Source: Ruminococcaceae bacterium KH2T8
GTDB lineage: Bacteria; Bacillota; Clostridia; Saccharofermentanales; Saccharofermentanaceae
Assembly (NCBI GenBank): GCA_900111435.1
Contig: FOIY01000003.1
Coordinates: 62,001-126,000 of the forward strand
Length of the DNA stretch: 64,000 nucleotides
Direction of reading: 5' to 3'
Positions 17,538-27,737 of the stretch are shown here, in pieces. A program made the translations under genes and the position numbers. The notes under the pieces are model-generated. The model searched no databases. It worked only from the letters and a program-made list of their open reading frames with translations, and was not told the origin of the DNA. The number at the start of each line of letters is the position of its first letter. Positions within the stretch are counted from its first letter, which is position 1.

Positions 17538-18314
17538 TCAGGCCTTGCGAACCGCATCCTTCATGCTCTTTACGAACTCTCCGACATGCTCGGGAGCATC
17601 CTTTCCATACTGAGCGAGGATCTTGATGATCGCTGATCCGACGATGGCACCGTCAGATATAGCAGCCATCTTCTGAGCCTGCTCGGGATTGGAGATACCG
17701 AATCCGATTGCACAGGGAACGTCAGTTACTTCGCGGATCTTCTCAGTTATATGAGAAAGGTCAGCGGAGAACGAGGATCTCGTACCCGTAACGCCCATGC
17801 TCGACACTACGTAGATAAATCCCTTTGCTTCCTTCGCTATCATGGCGATGCGGTCTTCGGATGTAGGTGCGATCATGGAGATAAGGTCAACACCGTACTT
17901 CTCGCAATACGGAGTGAACTCTTCCTTTTCCTCATAGGGGATATCGGGAATGATCAGACCGTCGATTCCTATCTCGCTGCAGATCTTTATGAACTTATCC
18001 GCATCGTAGGAATAAACGACATTAGCATATGTCATGAACACGAGCGGGATAGTTACCGTCTCGCGGATCTTTCGAACCAGGTCGAACACCTTATCGGTAG
18101 TAACGCCGCCCTCCAAGGCTCTGAGGTTTGCGCCCTGAATAACGGGACCTTCGGCCGTGGGATCCGAGAAAGGGATGCCGAGTTCTATAAGGTCTGCACC
18201 GTTCTCTACAGCCTCAAGCACTACCTTATATGTCGTATCCAGATCGGGATCACCGCACGTGATGAACGGGATGAAAGCCTTACCGTCTGCGAATGCATTC
18301 TTTATATTACTCAT
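17538..18314 (-). CDS. trpA: Tryptophan synthase alpha chain
   Basis: A 258-residue TIM barrel that cleaves indole-3-glycerol phosphate to indole and glyceraldehyde 3-phosphate. The catalytic Glu is in [11 protein letters not shown] and the Asp in the same loop; [12 protein letters not shown], the phosphate-binding GFGIS and GAIVGSA are all present. It overlaps the end of trpB by eight bases, and the start has GGAGAG. It is the last gene of trpEGDCFBA. No convincing terminator was seen in the 80 bases that follow. Confidence 0.97.
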   Translation of the reverse strand: MSNIKNAFADGKAFIPFITCGDPDLDTTYKVVLEAVENGADLIELGIPFSDPTAEGPVIQGANLRALEGGVTTDKVFDLVRKIRETVTIPLVFMTYANVVYSYDADKFIKICSEIGIDGLIIPDIPYEEKEEFTPYCEKYGVDLISMIAPTSEDRIAMIAKEAKGFIYVVSSMGVTGTRSSFSADLSHITEKIREVTDVPCAIGFGISNPEQAQKMAAISDGAIVGSAIIKILAQYGKDAPEHVGEFVKSMKDAVRKA

Positions 18315-19494
18315 AGATATTCTCTCCTCTGTATCTTGCGATAGCCGCGCAGTCCTTGTCGCCTCTTCCCGAGATCGTTATGACGATGATCTTATCCTTA
18401 TCCATCGTTGGAGCGATCTTCAGCGCATGCGCAACGGCATGTGAAGACTCGATGGCGGGAATGATTCCTTCAGTCCTCGAAAGATACTCGAAAGCATTTA
18501 CTGCCTCATCGTCAGTTACTGCTACATAGGAAGCTCTGCCGATATCGTGAAGGTGCGCATGCTCGGGACCGATACCCGGATAATCAAGACCTGCGGAGAT
18601 CGAATAAACGGGAGCGATCTGGCCGTACTTATCCTGGCAGAAATAGGACTTCATGCCGTGGAAGATACCGAGTCTTCCCGTAGCGATAGTAGCCGCAGTC
18701 TCGAAAGTATCTACGCCTCTGCCCGCAGCCTCACAGCCTATGAGCTGAACGTCCTTATCCTCAATAAAGTGGTAGAAAGTACCGATCGCATTGGAGCCGC
18801 CTCCGACACATGCCATTACGACATCGGGAAGCCTTCCCTCCTTCTCGAGGATCTGCTCCTTTATCTCCTTTGAGATGACAGCCTGGAAGTCACGGACGAT
18901 AGTCGGGAAAGGATGAGGTCCCATAACGGATCCGAGGCAGTAGTGCGTATCGGATACTCTGTTCGTCCATTCTCTCATAGCTTCGGATACAGCGTCCTTC
19001 AAGGTTGCCGTACCTGTCTTTACGGGGATGACTTCAGCTCCGAGAAGTCTCATCCTGTATACATTGAGCGCCTGTCTCTTTGTATCCTCTTCGCCCATGA
19101 AGACTACGCATTCCATACCCATGAGAGCTGCAGCCGTAGCTGTAGCTACACCGTGCTGACCTGCACCCGTCTCTGCGATGAGCCTAGTCTTTCCCATCTT
19201 CTTGGCAAGGAGCGCCTGACCCAACACATTATTGATCTTATGGGCACCCGTGTGGTTCAGGTCTTCTCTCTTAAGATAGATCTTCGCACCTCCGAGGTCC
19301 TCGGTCATCTTCTTCGCGAAGTAGAGCCTAGAAGGTCTGTTCGCATATTCGTTGAAGAGTTCCTGAAGTTCTCTGTTAAACTCGGGATCATTCTTATAGT
19401 GATCGTATGCTTCCGATAATTCATTAACCGCATTCATCAAAGTCTCGGGGATATACTGTCCTCCATGAATGCCGAATCTTCCTTCTTTCTCCAC
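18307..19494 (-). CDS. trpB: Tryptophan synthase beta chain
   Basis: A 395-residue PLP enzyme that joins indole and serine to make tryptophan. The PLP lysine lies in [21 protein letters not shown] and the phosphate-binding GGGSNAIG are intact, and length is normal. The start appears to be GTG at 19494, with AAAGGAAG at good spacing; it follows trpF directly. Confidence 0.97.
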   Translation of the reverse strand: MEKEGRFGIHGGQYIPETLMNAVNELSEAYDHYKNDPEFNRELQELFNEYANRPSRLYFAKKMTEDLGGAKIYLKREDLNHTGAHKINNVLGQALLAKKMGKTRLIAETGAGQHGVATATAAALMGMECVVFMGEEDTKRQALNVYRMRLLGAEVIPVKTGTATLKDAVSEAMREWTNRVSDTHYCLGSVMGPHPFPTIVRDFQAVISKEIKEQILEKEGRLPDVVMACVGGGSNAIGTFYHFIEDKDVQLIGCEAAGRGVDTFETAATIATGRLGIFHGMKSYFCQDKYGQIAPVYSISAGLDYPGIGPEHAHLHDIGRASYVAVTDDEAVNAFEYLSRTEGIIPAIESSHAVAHALKIAPTMDKDKIIVITISGRGDKDCAAIARYRGENIYE

Positions 19495-19496
19495 TT

Positions 19497-20099
19497 TTAT
19501 CTTCCTTTCTTTACAAGAGCCATAAAGGCCTTCATCTTTTCTTTGTCCTTATAGCCGTCCGTTTCGATACCCGAACTTACGTCTACTCCGTAAGGGTGAA
19601 GCATCTCTACGGCTTCTTCGATATTTTCTGCATTTATACCGCCAGCAAGGATATACGGTCTTTTTATTTTTTTCAACAATTCCCAGTCGAAAGTATTACC
19701 CGTACCGCCTCCCGGAGAATCTACTATCACGAGATCCGCGGGTGATCTTTCGGCACGTTCGACGTCCTCACTGCTTCGAATGCCGACGGCCTTTATGATC
19801 TGAGCGCCCGTCCTACTCTTTAACTCCCTGATATAATCCTCCGACTCGTTACCGTGAAGCTGAGCGATATCGATAATGCCGTCATGAAGCAGCTTAGCTA
19901 CCACCTCGATATCTTCATCGATGAATACGCCGACGACCTTGATCGAATGGTTGAGTTTCTGCCTTAATTCGCATACCTTCTCTGGAGAGATATAACGCCT
20001 TCTGTCCTTTACGATTATGAATCCCGCAAGGTCAGGACGAGTCTCGTTTACAGCCTCGATATCCTCAGGTCTTCTGATGCCGCAGAACTTTATGATCAT
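19497..20099 (-). CDS. trpF: Phosphoribosylanthranilate isomerase
   Basis: A 200-residue TIM barrel. The catalytic Cys is in the N-terminal [14 protein letters not shown]; the family usually has Thr where this has the first Arg after Ile. The general-acid Asp is in VDSPGGGTG and the phosphate loop is [10 protein letters not shown]. It isomerises PRA to CdRP. Start overlaps the trpC stop by four bases, so the two are probably coupled. Confidence 0.95.
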   Translation of the reverse strand: MIIKFCGIRRPEDIEAVNETRPDLAGFIIVKDRRRYISPEKVCELRQKLNHSIKVVGVFIDEDIEVVAKLLHDGIIDIAQLHGNESEDYIRELKSRTGAQIIKAVGIRSSEDVERAERSPADLVIVDSPGGGTGNTFDWELLKKIKRPYILAGGINAENIEEAVEMLHPYGVDVSSGIETDGYKDKEKMKAFMALVKKGR

Positions 20100-20878
20100 A
20101 AGTCACCTTTAAGCAGTTCGAGCATCGCCTTCTTGTCGGGCGCTCTCATCAAAGTCTCGCCTACGAGTACCGCATCGGCACCGATCGACTTAAGAGCCGC
20201 GACTTCCTCATGAGTCTTTATTCCGCTCTCCGCGACAAAGAGGATATCGGAAGGAACCAGCTTTCGAAGGTTGGCGCTGTTACCGGTATCCACTGTAAAG
20301 TCCTTGAGGTTACGGTTATTAACACCTACGATCCTCGCACCTGCGTCAAGAGCCATCGTGATCTCATCTTCGTTATGTGTCTCGACAATGGCCGAAAGGC
20401 CCATGCCGTCACAGATAGCTATATATTCCTTTATCTGTTCTGTCGAAAGGATCGAGCAGATAAGAAGGACTGCGGAAGCACCGAGGATCTTCGCCTCATA
20501 GATCATATACTCATCTACGGTAAAGTCCTTACGGATGCAGGGGATCTTCACCGAAGAAGCGATCTCCCTTAAGTACTCGTCGGAACCCAGGAACCACTTA
20601 GGCTCGGTAAGAACGGATATACAGTCTGCACCTGCCGCTTCGTATTCTTTCGCGATCTGAAGATAAGGGAAATCCGCTGCGATAAGGCCCTTACTCGGGG
20701 ATGCTTTCTTGCACTCGCAGATAAAGGACATGCCTTCTTTAGCGAGCGCCTTCTCGAAAGCAAACTCTGAACACGGAAGGCTCTCCGCCTTGGAGCGGAC
20801 ATCAGAAAGCGATATCCTCTTTTTGTTCTCTTCCGTTCTCAGGCGTGCATATGCTGCGAGTTCGTCCAGGATCGTCAT
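20096..20878 (-). CDS. trpC: Indole-3-glycerol phosphate synthase
   Basis: A 260-residue TIM barrel from the ATG at 20878, preceded by GAGGAG. An upstream in-frame Met at 20896 would overlap trpD and lacks spacing. Characteristic segments are FICECKKASPSKGLI (catalytic Lys), CISVLTEPKWFLGS, IRKDFTVDEYMI, GVNNRNLKDF and VAESGIKT. It closes the indole ring of IGP from CdRP. Confidence 0.96.
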   Translation of the reverse strand: MTILDELAAYARLRTEENKKRISLSDVRSKAESLPCSEFAFEKALAKEGMSFICECKKASPSKGLIAADFPYLQIAKEYEAAGADCISVLTEPKWFLGSDEYLREIASSVKIPCIRKDFTVDEYMIYEAKILGASAVLLICSILSTEQIKEYIAICDGMGLSAIVETHNEDEITMALDAGARIVGVNNRNLKDFTVDTGNSANLRKLVPSDILFVAESGIKTHEEVAALKSIGADAVLVGETLMRAPDKKAMLELLKGDL

Positions 20879-20882
20879 ATGA

Positions 20883-21905
20883 TCAGATCTCCTCATTACT
20901 TATCTTGATGAACTTCTCGAGAGTCTCCTTAACCTTACCGGAATCAAGGAGCTCACCTGCGAGCTTAACGCCTGCCTCGAAGGAATCAGCCTTACCTGCA
21001 ATATAAAGACCTGCACCTGCGTTAAGGAGAACCGTATTTCTCTTATGACCCGTCTGACCGTCGAGAAGATCCCTTACGATCTGAGCATTCTCTGCAGGGT
21101 CACCGCCCTTAAGGTCGTCCTTTGTGCACTTCTCCATTCCGAACATCTCGGGCTCGATGGTGTAGACCTTGTACCAGCCGTCCTTGAATTCACATACCTT
21201 TGTGGGAGCACTGAGTGAGATCTCGTCGAGCTTATCCATACCGTATACGACCATACCTCTCTTTACGCCGAGAGACATAAGAACTCTTGCGAGGGGCTCG
21301 ATAAGATACTCATCGTAAACTCCGAGGAGCTGCATGGAAGGTACTGCGGGATTTGTAAGGGGGCCGAGGATATTAAATACCGTTCTGAAACCAAGCTCCT
21401 TACGGATAGGTCCTACATACTTCATTGATGTGTGATACTTCTGTGCGAAGAAGAAGCACATTCCGACTTCGTTTAAGAGCTTTACGCACATCTCGGGGCT
21501 CTGCACGATATTAACGCCCAATGCCTCAAGGCAGTCAGCTGTTCCGCACTTGGAGGAAGCTGCTCTGTTACCGTGCTTGGCAACCTTAACGCCGCCTGCT
21601 GCACATACGAGAGCGGATACAGTAGAGATATTAAAGCTCTGTGCTCCGTCTCCGCCCGTACCTACGATCTCAAGGACATCCATTCCCGTCTCGACCTTGG
21701 TAGCGTGATCTCTCATCGCCTTAGCGCAGCCTGCGATCTCATCCGTGGTCTCAGCCTTGGCACTCTTTGTTGAAAGAGCAGAAAGGAAAGCCGCATTCTG
21801 AGTGGGAGTCGTCTCACCGCTCATGATCTCATTCATTACTGCATATGCCTCATCGTAAGTGAGGTCTTCCTTGTTTACTATCTTAACGATTGCTTCCTTG
21901 ATCAT
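20883..21905 (-). CDS. trpD: Anthranilate phosphoribosyltransferase
   Basis: A 340-residue enzyme that adds PRPP to anthranilate. The glycine-rich PRPP loop [14 protein letters not shown] and [12 protein letters not shown] are intact, as are GPLTNPA and the metal-binding acidic pair. It starts six bases after trpG and is stand-alone rather than fused to trpG. Confidence 0.97.
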   Translation of the reverse strand: MIKEAIVKIVNKEDLTYDEAYAVMNEIMSGETTPTQNAAFLSALSTKSAKAETTDEIAGCAKAMRDHATKVETGMDVLEIVGTGGDGAQSFNISTVSALVCAAGGVKVAKHGNRAASSKCGTADCLEALGVNIVQSPEMCVKLLNEVGMCFFFAQKYHTSMKYVGPIRKELGFRTVFNILGPLTNPAVPSMQLLGVYDEYLIEPLARVLMSLGVKRGMVVYGMDKLDEISLSAPTKVCEFKDGWYKVYTIEPEMFGMEKCTKDDLKGGDPAENAQIVRDLLDGQTGHKRNTVLLNAGAGLYIAGKADSFEAGVKLAGELLDSGKVKETLEKFIKISNEEI

Positions 21906-21912
21906 AGTCTTG

Positions 21913-22479
21913 TCACTCCTTTATAAAGTTCTTAAGTATTGTCATGCCTTCAGGTGTCATTATCGATTCGGGATGGAACTGTACTCCGTATACCGGATAT
22001 TCCTTGTGTGATACGGCCATTACTTCGTTGTCCTTTGTGACTGCCGTTACCTTGAGGCAATCGGGAATCGTAGCCGCATCTGCGATAAGCGAATGATATC
22101 TTGCTACCTTTATCTTTTCGGGAAGTCCCTGAAAGAGCTTGTCACTCGTATCGATCGTTACTTCCGACTGCTTACCGTGCATAAGTTCGGGTGCATATGT
22201 GACTGTCGCTCCGAAAGCCATCGATATCGCCTGATGTCCCAGGCACACACCGAGAATCGGTATCTTGCCCTTAAGTTCCTTAATGACGTCTACGATAACG
22301 CCTGCGTTCTCGGGTCTTCCGGGACCCGGGGAAAGGACGATCCTTGAAGGGTTAAGTGCTTCGATCTCCTTTACCGTCATCTCGTCATTTCTTATCACCT
22401 TTATATCTTCCGTGATACTTCCTATGAACTGATAGAGGTTATAGGAGAAGCTGTCGTAATTATCTATAAGTAAGATCAT
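21913..22479 (-). CDS. trpG: Anthranilate synthase glutamine amidotransferase subunit
   Basis: A 188-residue class I amidotransferase. The nucleophile Cys is in GVCLGHQ, the triad His/Glu in GVQFHPESI, and [12 protein letters not shown] is typical of TrpG/PabA. Its start overlaps the trpE stop (ATGA), consistent with one-to-one synthesis with TrpE. No separate pab partner is nearby, so an amphibolic role in folate synthesis cannot be excluded. Confidence 0.96.
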   Translation of the reverse strand: MILLIDNYDSFSYNLYQFIGSITEDIKVIRNDEMTVKEIEALNPSRIVLSPGPGRPENAGVIVDVIKELKGKIPILGVCLGHQAISMAFGATVTYAPELMHGKQSEVTIDTSDKLFQGLPEKIKVARYHSLIADAATIPDCLKVTAVTKDNEVMAVSHKEYPVYGVQFHPESIMTPEGMTILKNFIKE

Positions 22480-23942
22480 GCCTCGTCCTCCTGTGCTGCC
22501 TTGAGAGCATTGATGACTGCTCTTGCCTTATTAAGTGTCTCTTCGTATTCCTTCTCGGGTACGGAATCATAAACGATACCGGCGCCGCTTCGAACGAATA
22601 CCTTGCCATTCTTCTTAAATGCGATCCTTATAGCGATGCATGTATCCATGTTGCCTGAGAAATCGATATATCCGATCGCGCCGCCGTAGATGCCTCTCTT
22701 GTTATTCTCGAGCTCACCGATGAGCTGGCATGCCCTGATCTTGGGAGCACCTGAGAGAGTACCTGCGGGAAGCACTGCCTCGACCGCATCAAGCGCATCC
22801 TTATCGGGCCTGATCTTGCCTCTTACGGTAGATCCGATATGCATAACGTGTGAGAATCTCTCGATAGAGTGAAGCTTTTCGACTTCTACGGAACCGAACT
22901 TACTGATCTTACCGAGATCGTTTCTTCCGAGATCTACGAGCATATTGTGCTCTGCAAGCTCCTTCTCGTCGCGAAGAAGATCTCTCTCCAGAGCTTCATC
23001 CTCAGCTTCCGTTCTTCCCCTGGGTCTCGTACCTGCCAAAGGGAATGTATGGAGCACTCCGTCCTTTAAGTTAACGAGTGTCTCGGGAGATGCACCTGCG
23101 ACCTCAACGTCGGTACCCGAGAAATAGAACATATACGGAGAAGGATTGATCGTCCTTAAATATCTGTATGTATCAAGGAGAGATCCTTCAAACTTGGCGC
23201 TCAGACGGTTCGAGAGAACGATCTGGAAGATATCACCTTCGTAGATATACTTTCGAGCCTTCTGAACCATCTCGCAGAATGTTTCCTTATCAAAGAGAGG
23301 CTTGGGATCCTCAAGGAGTCTTCCCTTATGCTCACCCTCGGGCTTACCGTTAACGATGAGATCCTTTATCCTCTCGATCTCCATGACTGCCTTGTTATAT
23401 CCGACGTCTCCGTCCTTAACGTACATATTGGAGATGATGATTATCTTCTGTGCGTAGTTATCGAAAGCGATCACCTTGTCAAAGAGCATGAGGTCGATAT
23501 CCTTAAAACCCTCCTCATCTACCGTCTCTACCTTGGCAGTAGGCTCACTGTAGTAAAGATAATCGTATGAGAAATATCCGACGAGCCCGCCCGTGAAAGG
23601 AGGAAGGTAGGAAAACCTCGGGCTCCTGTATTCACTTAAGATCTGTCTTAAGTACTTGTTGGGGTCATCCGTCTCGATGCTGACATCACCGATCTTCATC
23701 ATACCGTCTTCTACGGTAACGGAGATCTTGGGATCAAAGCCGAGGAAAGTATAGCGTCCCCATCTCTCACTCTCTGCTACTGACTCGAGCATATAGCAGT
23801 GAGTCGAGACGTTCTTCAATATCTTCATCGTCTCGATGGGAGTCCTGATGTCGGAAAGGATCTCTGTACTTATCGGGATGATGTCGTACTTTCCTTCCGA
23901 AGCGAGTGTCTTTACCTTTGAAAGTTCAGGTAAGATCTTCAT
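22476..23942 (-). CDS. trpE: Anthranilate synthase component I
   Basis: A 488-residue chorismate-using enzyme. Feedback-site residues are in LLESVAESERWGRYTFLG. The chorismate domain has DIFQIVLSNRL, PSPYMFYF, GTRPRGRT, LVDLGRNDLGKI and AGTLSGAPKIRA. I place the start at 23942 (GGAGG eight bases upstream). An in-frame Met at 23999 lies within the T-box terminator and is not used. First gene of the operon, controlled by the T-box. Confidence 0.97.
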   Translation of the reverse strand: MKILPELSKVKTLASEGKYDIIPISTEILSDIRTPIETMKILKNVSTHCYMLESVAESERWGRYTFLGFDPKISVTVEDGMMKIGDVSIETDDPNKYLRQILSEYRSPRFSYLPPFTGGLVGYFSYDYLYYSEPTAKVETVDEEGFKDIDLMLFDKVIAFDNYAQKIIIISNMYVKDGDVGYNKAVMEIERIKDLIVNGKPEGEHKGRLLEDPKPLFDKETFCEMVQKARKYIYEGDIFQIVLSNRLSAKFEGSLLDTYRYLRTINPSPYMFYFSGTDVEVAGASPETLVNLKDGVLHTFPLAGTRPRGRTEAEDEALERDLLRDEKELAEHNMLVDLGRNDLGKISKFGSVEVEKLHSIERFSHVMHIGSTVRGKIRPDKDALDAVEAVLPAGTLSGAPKIRACQLIGELENNKRGIYGGAIGYIDFSGNMDTCIAIRIAFKKNGKVFVRSGAGIVYDSVPEKEYEETLNKARAVINALKAAQEDEA

Positions 23943-23977
23943 ATTGTTTGCCTCCTTTTTGCTGCTGTCGGAGGAAA

Positions 23978-24250
23978 CAAAAAATCCTCGACAGAACAAC
24001 TGATGTTTCTGTCAAGGACGAATAGATTCGCGGTGCCACCTTGATTCACGACAAATGTCGTGCACTTAGCGAGATACTAACATATCCCCGGCAAGTAACG
24101 CATGCCCTCGCGTTGCAGAATACTTTGCGTAATCGCATTTGACTGCACCCTCAGCGGTCCATTTGATGACTTGTTTTCCGCCGGATTCTCAGCATCGCCG
24201 GCTCTCTGTGGGATCATGATCACCTTTATCTCCGCGTCAACGGTTTGGTT
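23978..24250 (-). ncRNA. T-box leader (tRNA-Trp sensing) of the trp operon
   Basis: Minus strand T-box core AGGTGGCACCGCG at 24041-24029. It is followed by a terminator (CCTTGACAGAA.. with ..TTCTGTCGAGG, about 23985-24017) and ATTTTTTG. A specifier UGG (Trp) followed by A fits at 24161-24159 in the stem I region. Uncharged tRNA-Trp would favour the antiterminator and read-through into trpE. Confidence 0.9.
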
Positions 24251-24260
24251 TATAAAATGG

Positions 24261-24289
24261 ATATTATCATTCGATGCCCGATTTGTAAA
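24261..24289 (-). promoter_or_regulatory. Promoter of the trp operon
   Basis: TTTACA (24289-24284), 17-base spacer, TAATAT (24266-24261) on the minus strand, just upstream of the T-box RNA. The remaining ~130 bases to the plus-strand gene hold a TATAAT at about 24389 as its likely -10. Confidence 0.65.
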
Positions 24290-24426
24290 TATATCAAATT
24301 TGTCTATGCATTTCGACATCAATTAATGACCGTTAAACGAAAGGATTCGGATAATATCCCGATGCACATATCCCCTCAGTTAAAAGTATAATCTTCTCGA
24401 ATAAGGATACAGAGGGGGTATCTATA

Positions 24427-25113
24427 ATGTTTTGGTTAATAAGGTTTGAACCTAAGATCGTTACTGTTTTCAGAGGCGTACTATACATCATAGCAGCGAT
24501 CGTTCTGCTCATAATGGGAGCCATCAACTGCATACAGCTCATGACTCCCGCCATAAACCTTAACAATCCGAATCTTGACTGGAGCACTCTGAAGGCAGGC
24601 CAGCATGTTGAGATGGATGTTGATTTCGTCATGGGCGCATACATGACCACCAGCGAGGACGGCTCCGAGAGGTCAAGGGATTATATGATAGGACACCTCG
24701 GCTCCGATGAGGACGGAAATCTCTATATCAACGGAATGATCGGATTTAAGGTTCCCAGAGGCTGTTTCTCCAGAGCCGACAATATCGCAGCCAACACCTA
24801 CGAATGGTTAGTAAGGACCAACGGCGCCGCCATTCAAAAGACGGAGACGATCCACGTAGAAGGCACGATCAAAAACATGAACAGTGATCAGAAATACTAT
24901 GCTTCAAACTTCATGACCAGGTGCGGATTCAACTCGGCAGAACAGTCCATGTATTTCCAGCCGCTCTATATAGCGAACAACTCAGGCGTGGGTACAGTAT
25001 TGCTGACCTGCGGGATCATCTGTCTCATTATGGGTCCTATAGTCCTCTTTATCGGTTTCAGGAAGACCGGAGGTTGGTTCAGCATGAATACCGGAGGATT
25101 ATTCGGATCTTAA
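24427..25113 (+). CDS. Unknown membrane protein with two terminal helices
   Basis: A 228-residue protein with a hydrophobic helix at each end: residues about 18-40 (VLYIIAAIVLLIMGAINCI) and 190-212 (VGTVLLTCGIICLIMGPIVLF). About 150 polar residues lie between them, probably extracytoplasmic. I recognise no catalytic motif. Start has GGGGG upstream and its own TATAAT. It is monocistronic, followed by the GGDEF gene on the same strand. Function unknown. Confidence 0.75.
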   Translation: MFWLIRFEPKIVTVFRGVLYIIAAIVLLIMGAINCIQLMTPAINLNNPNLDWSTLKAGQHVEMDVDFVMGAYMTTSEDGSERSRDYMIGHLGSDEDGNLYINGMIGFKVPRGCFSRADNIAANTYEWLVRTNGAAIQKTETIHVEGTIKNMNSDQKYYASNFMTRCGFNSAEQSMYFQPLYIANNSGVGTVLLTCGIICLIMGPIVLFIGFRKTGGWFSMNTGGLFGS

Positions 25114-25160
25114 CTTGATCCGCTCTGCAAAAGTATTCACAAAAAACCTTGCGAAAGTCT

Positions 25161-25166
25161 TATAAT
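25161..25166 (+). promoter_or_regulatory. -10 hexamer giving a probable leaderless GGDEF mRNA
   Basis: TATAAT ends six bases before the ATG at 25173, so +1 should fall on or beside the start codon. No ribosome site precedes it. The -35 is weak. Confidence 0.5.
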
Positions 25167-25172
25167 ACGAAT

Positions 25173-27008
25173 ATGAGACTGTGCGTTTTTATCGGTGATA
25201 TGTATAGAGACTTTGCCTTATCCGTATTAAGGCATCTCGACTACTATGCCCGAGAAAAAGGATACAGAGTCGACGTATTCGGAACATTTTCGGTCCCGTC
25301 CACTAATCCTCTTCACGTTATCGGATTAAAGAGTATCCTGTCATTACCCGATATCTCGTCTTACGACGGCATCATCGTATGTTACGATACGCTGGTCCAC
25401 GAAGGCATGGCCAAGGACCTGATCGAAGAGATCAACAACACAGAGGCTCATCCCCCTCTGGTATGCATCCGTTCAGGTCTTCCCGGCACCTATCAGGTAT
25501 TACCGGACAACAGACAGATGATGCACGATATCGCCGCATATGTCATAAGCAAATGTCATTCCGCGGATATCGGATTCGTCACGGGAAACCTCGCTATGCC
25601 CGACTCATACGAAAGATGGGACGGATTTAACGACGCAATGGCAGAGGCCGGATATGAGACATCTGATGATCTCGTATTCCGCGGCAACTACTGGATCACC
25701 CAGGCCGTCGAGACTGCCGATCACTTTATAAAGCCTGACGGCACTCTCCCCGAGGCGATCATCTGTTCTAACGACTACGAAGCACTCGCGCTTTGCGACG
25801 AACTCGTAAAGCGCGGCTACTCTATCCCGGACGATACGCTCATAAGCGGTATAGACAATACATTAGAGGGCGAGAATCATATCCCTTCCCTGACCACCAT
25901 AGAGATCGCTAAATCAGACTTTGTCGAAGCGGCCATACAGGCGATCATCGATCTTAAGTCAGGAAAGGACATTGATCTTAATATTCCCGTCCCTTCCGTA
26001 ATAATCCCGAGGGAGAGTACAGGCGACCCGACAGGAGAACGTGACATTTATAAGATGCTCTGCGATCTTACCGCCAACGCATCCTCATCTATGGACGACA
26101 AGCGTGAGTACGTTATCCTGAGCGCGATGTTCGAGGGTGCCCTCACGATGAAGGATCTTCTTAATATCGCACTTGAGCAGCTCAGGGAGATCCCGGGCAT
26201 AAGATCATGTTTCCTCTGCAGATATCGTGAGAATGATCACGAACTCGCAGGATACTTTAAGGATAAAGGCGATATTACCGTAGACGGTATCTCTTTCAAA
26301 TCTGACAGGACACTGCCCAAAGGCATCGTGGATGACGACTGCGGTATGTATATCGGCTTCCCGCTCTCCTATAAGAACGATGTTTACGGCTATGCGGTCC
26401 TCGTAGTCGATACGACCGATTATCACTTCATCGATTTCAAGACTGAGTTCCTTCTGACGCTGGTAGGTCAGAACATCAATAAGCTCGAGCTCTACGAGAA
26501 GCTCTTCGGTATTTCGGATGTAATCAGCCTCTATATCAAGGATCCCCTGACGGGAGTCCTGAACCGCAGAGGATTCGAGAAAAAGCTTTCGGAGAAATTC
26601 GACAAGGATGGTAATCCCGTTCACCCGCTGACTATCGTCTCGCTCGATATGGACGAGCTTAAATACGTAAACGATAATTTCGGTCATCTCGAAGGTGACT
26701 ACGCATTGAAGACGATCGCAGACAGCATCGCCGCTTCACTTACGGGAAATGAGTTTGTTGCGAGGATGGGCGGCGATGAATTCTCTGCCATACTCGACAC
26801 ATCAGATCCAAACAGGACAGCCGCATTCATCAGCAGCTTTAACGAACGCATCGGCAAGATAAACGATTCGGGCAGATCACCATATAATCTGAGCGCAAGT
26901 ATCGGATCATGCGACCTTACGACATGGAATGACCTTATGGATTGCATGAATACCGCAGACAAGGCAATGTACAGCGAGAAAAGAGCCAAGAAGAAGGCGC
27001 GCGACTGA
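25173..27008 (+). CDS. Diguanylate cyclase with N-terminal LacI-type sugar-sensor domain
   Basis: A 611-residue soluble protein. Residues about 1-285 resemble a periplasmic-binding/LacI sensor domain without signal peptide or HTH (RLCVFIGDMYRDFALSVLRHL, ICSNDYEALALCDELVKRGY, SLTTIEIAKSDF). About 300-450 is a GAF-like middle region. About 455-611 is GGDEF: KDPLTGVLNRRGFEKK, DMDELKYVNDNFGH and RMGGDEFS. The RxxD inhibitory site five residues before GGDEF is not seen. It should make c-di-GMP in response to a cytosolic ligand. I chose ATG 25173; an in-frame TTG at 25149 lies upstream of the -10 and would have no promoter. Confidence 0.9.
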   Translation: MRLCVFIGDMYRDFALSVLRHLDYYAREKGYRVDVFGTFSVPSTNPLHVIGLKSILSLPDISSYDGIIVCYDTLVHEGMAKDLIEEINNTEAHPPLVCIRSGLPGTYQVLPDNRQMMHDIAAYVISKCHSADIGFVTGNLAMPDSYERWDGFNDAMAEAGYETSDDLVFRGNYWITQAVETADHFIKPDGTLPEAIICSNDYEALALCDELVKRGYSIPDDTLISGIDNTLEGENHIPSLTTIEIAKSDFVEAAIQAIIDLKSGKDIDLNIPVPSVIIPRESTGDPTGERDIYKMLCDLTANASSSMDDKREYVILSAMFEGALTMKDLLNIALEQLREIPGIRSCFLCRYRENDHELAGYFKDKGDITVDGISFKSDRTLPKGIVDDDCGMYIGFPLSYKNDVYGYAVLVVDTTDYHFIDFKTEFLLTLVGQNINKLELYEKLFGISDVISLYIKDPLTGVLNRRGFEKKLSEKFDKDGNPVHPLTIVSLDMDELKYVNDNFGHLEGDYALKTIADSIAASLTGNEFVARMGGDEFSAILDTSDPNRTAAFISSFNERIGKINDSGRSPYNLSASIGSCDLTTWNDLMDCMNTADKAMYSEKRAKKKARD

Positions 27009-27015
27009 TTTAGCT

Positions 27016-27560
27016 TCAGGTTTCAGGTATTACCTTCCTTAAGTATCTGACCTTACCTTCCTCTATACACATCACGTAGTCGCAGCTCGTTGCAATGAGC
27101 TCGGGATCATGTGTTACTACCATGACAGTACTGCCTCGCGAAGCCAGTTCCCTGAGCAGTGTTCCGACCTTCTCCATATGTGCATAGTCAAGTCCGGATG
27201 TAGGTTCATCGAAGAGCAGGAGCTTAGCGCCTGATGCGATAGCAGATGCTACGGCAACCCTTTGCTTCTGACCGCCTGATAATGCCATCGGATGCTTATC
27301 CTTAAATACGAGAAGCCCCAGGCTCTCCAATATCTCATGGCACTTCTTCTCATCCTTATCTTCCATCGACAGCATTACTTCAGCTTCTACGCTGTCAGTA
27401 AAGAGCTGATGATTAACGTCCTGCATAACCATATAGCACAGTTGCAGTCGTTCCTTACCCGAATAGACCTTATCCCCCATGCGGATGCTTCCCCTGCATC
27501 TTTTCTGCAGCCCGCAGACACAGCGAAGGAATGTTGACTTGCCCATACCGCCATCTTCGC
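27016..27560 (-). pseudogene. Truncated ABC (ECF-type) ATPase, N-terminus deleted
   Basis: About 180 residues remain. They begin inside a Walker A (GGMGKST) and continue with a Q-loop (MVMQDVNHQLFTDSV), signature LSGGQKQRVAVA, DEPTSGLDYAHM and a switch His (VTHDPEL). The MQDVNHQLF block resembles the second half of ECF/HMT-type double ATPases. Everything before Walker A is missing and is replaced, out of frame, by the start of a methyltransferase gene. It cannot fold as a normal ATPase. An internal ATG (27546) could give a fragment lacking an intact P-loop. Confidence 0.8.
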
Positions 27561-27650
27561 ATGACCGCCGTTCATGCCGTTTACCATCATCTCACCGAGA
27601 AATCCTACCGGCTTTCTGGTCTGATTTACATATTTTCTGAAAAGTCCCAT
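27548..27650 (-). pseudogene. Methyltransferase gene remnant (first ~34 codons)
   Basis: A strong AAGGAGG site and ATG open a frame beginning MGLFRKYVNQTRKPVGFLGE and then MMVNGMNGGHAKMA. This is the N-terminus of a known group of clostridial class I SAM methyltransferases. After about codon 34 the sequence changes to ABC ATPase coding in another frame, so the SAM-binding domain is gone. The likely cause is one deletion joining the two genes near 27548-27560. The promoter and operator upstream still look intact. Confidence 0.75.
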
Positions 27651-27666
27651 AGATAACCTCCTTGCA

Positions 27667-27684
27667 GGTTAGCACAAGCTAACC
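27667..27684 (-). promoter_or_regulatory. Operator copy a: GGTTAGC-N4-GCTAACC
   Basis: Perfect 7-bp inverted repeat with four-base spacer, just downstream of a minus-strand TATAAT and 17 bases before the methyltransferase-remnant ATG. Same motif as at 32.2 and 38.0 kb. Confidence 0.65.
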
Positions 27685-27737
27685 CAAAGTGATTATATCA
27701 CAGCAAGGTTAAAGTTAAATCGAATTATGATGAAATA

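Noticed and set aside
23942-23999. Longer trpE start at 23999
   Set aside because: It lies inside the T-box terminator stem; the ATG at 23942 has a proper GGAGG site.
27016-27650. A functional methyltransferase-ABC fusion gene
   Set aside because: The two parts are in different frames; the methyltransferase lacks its SAM domain and the ATPase lacks everything before Walker A.
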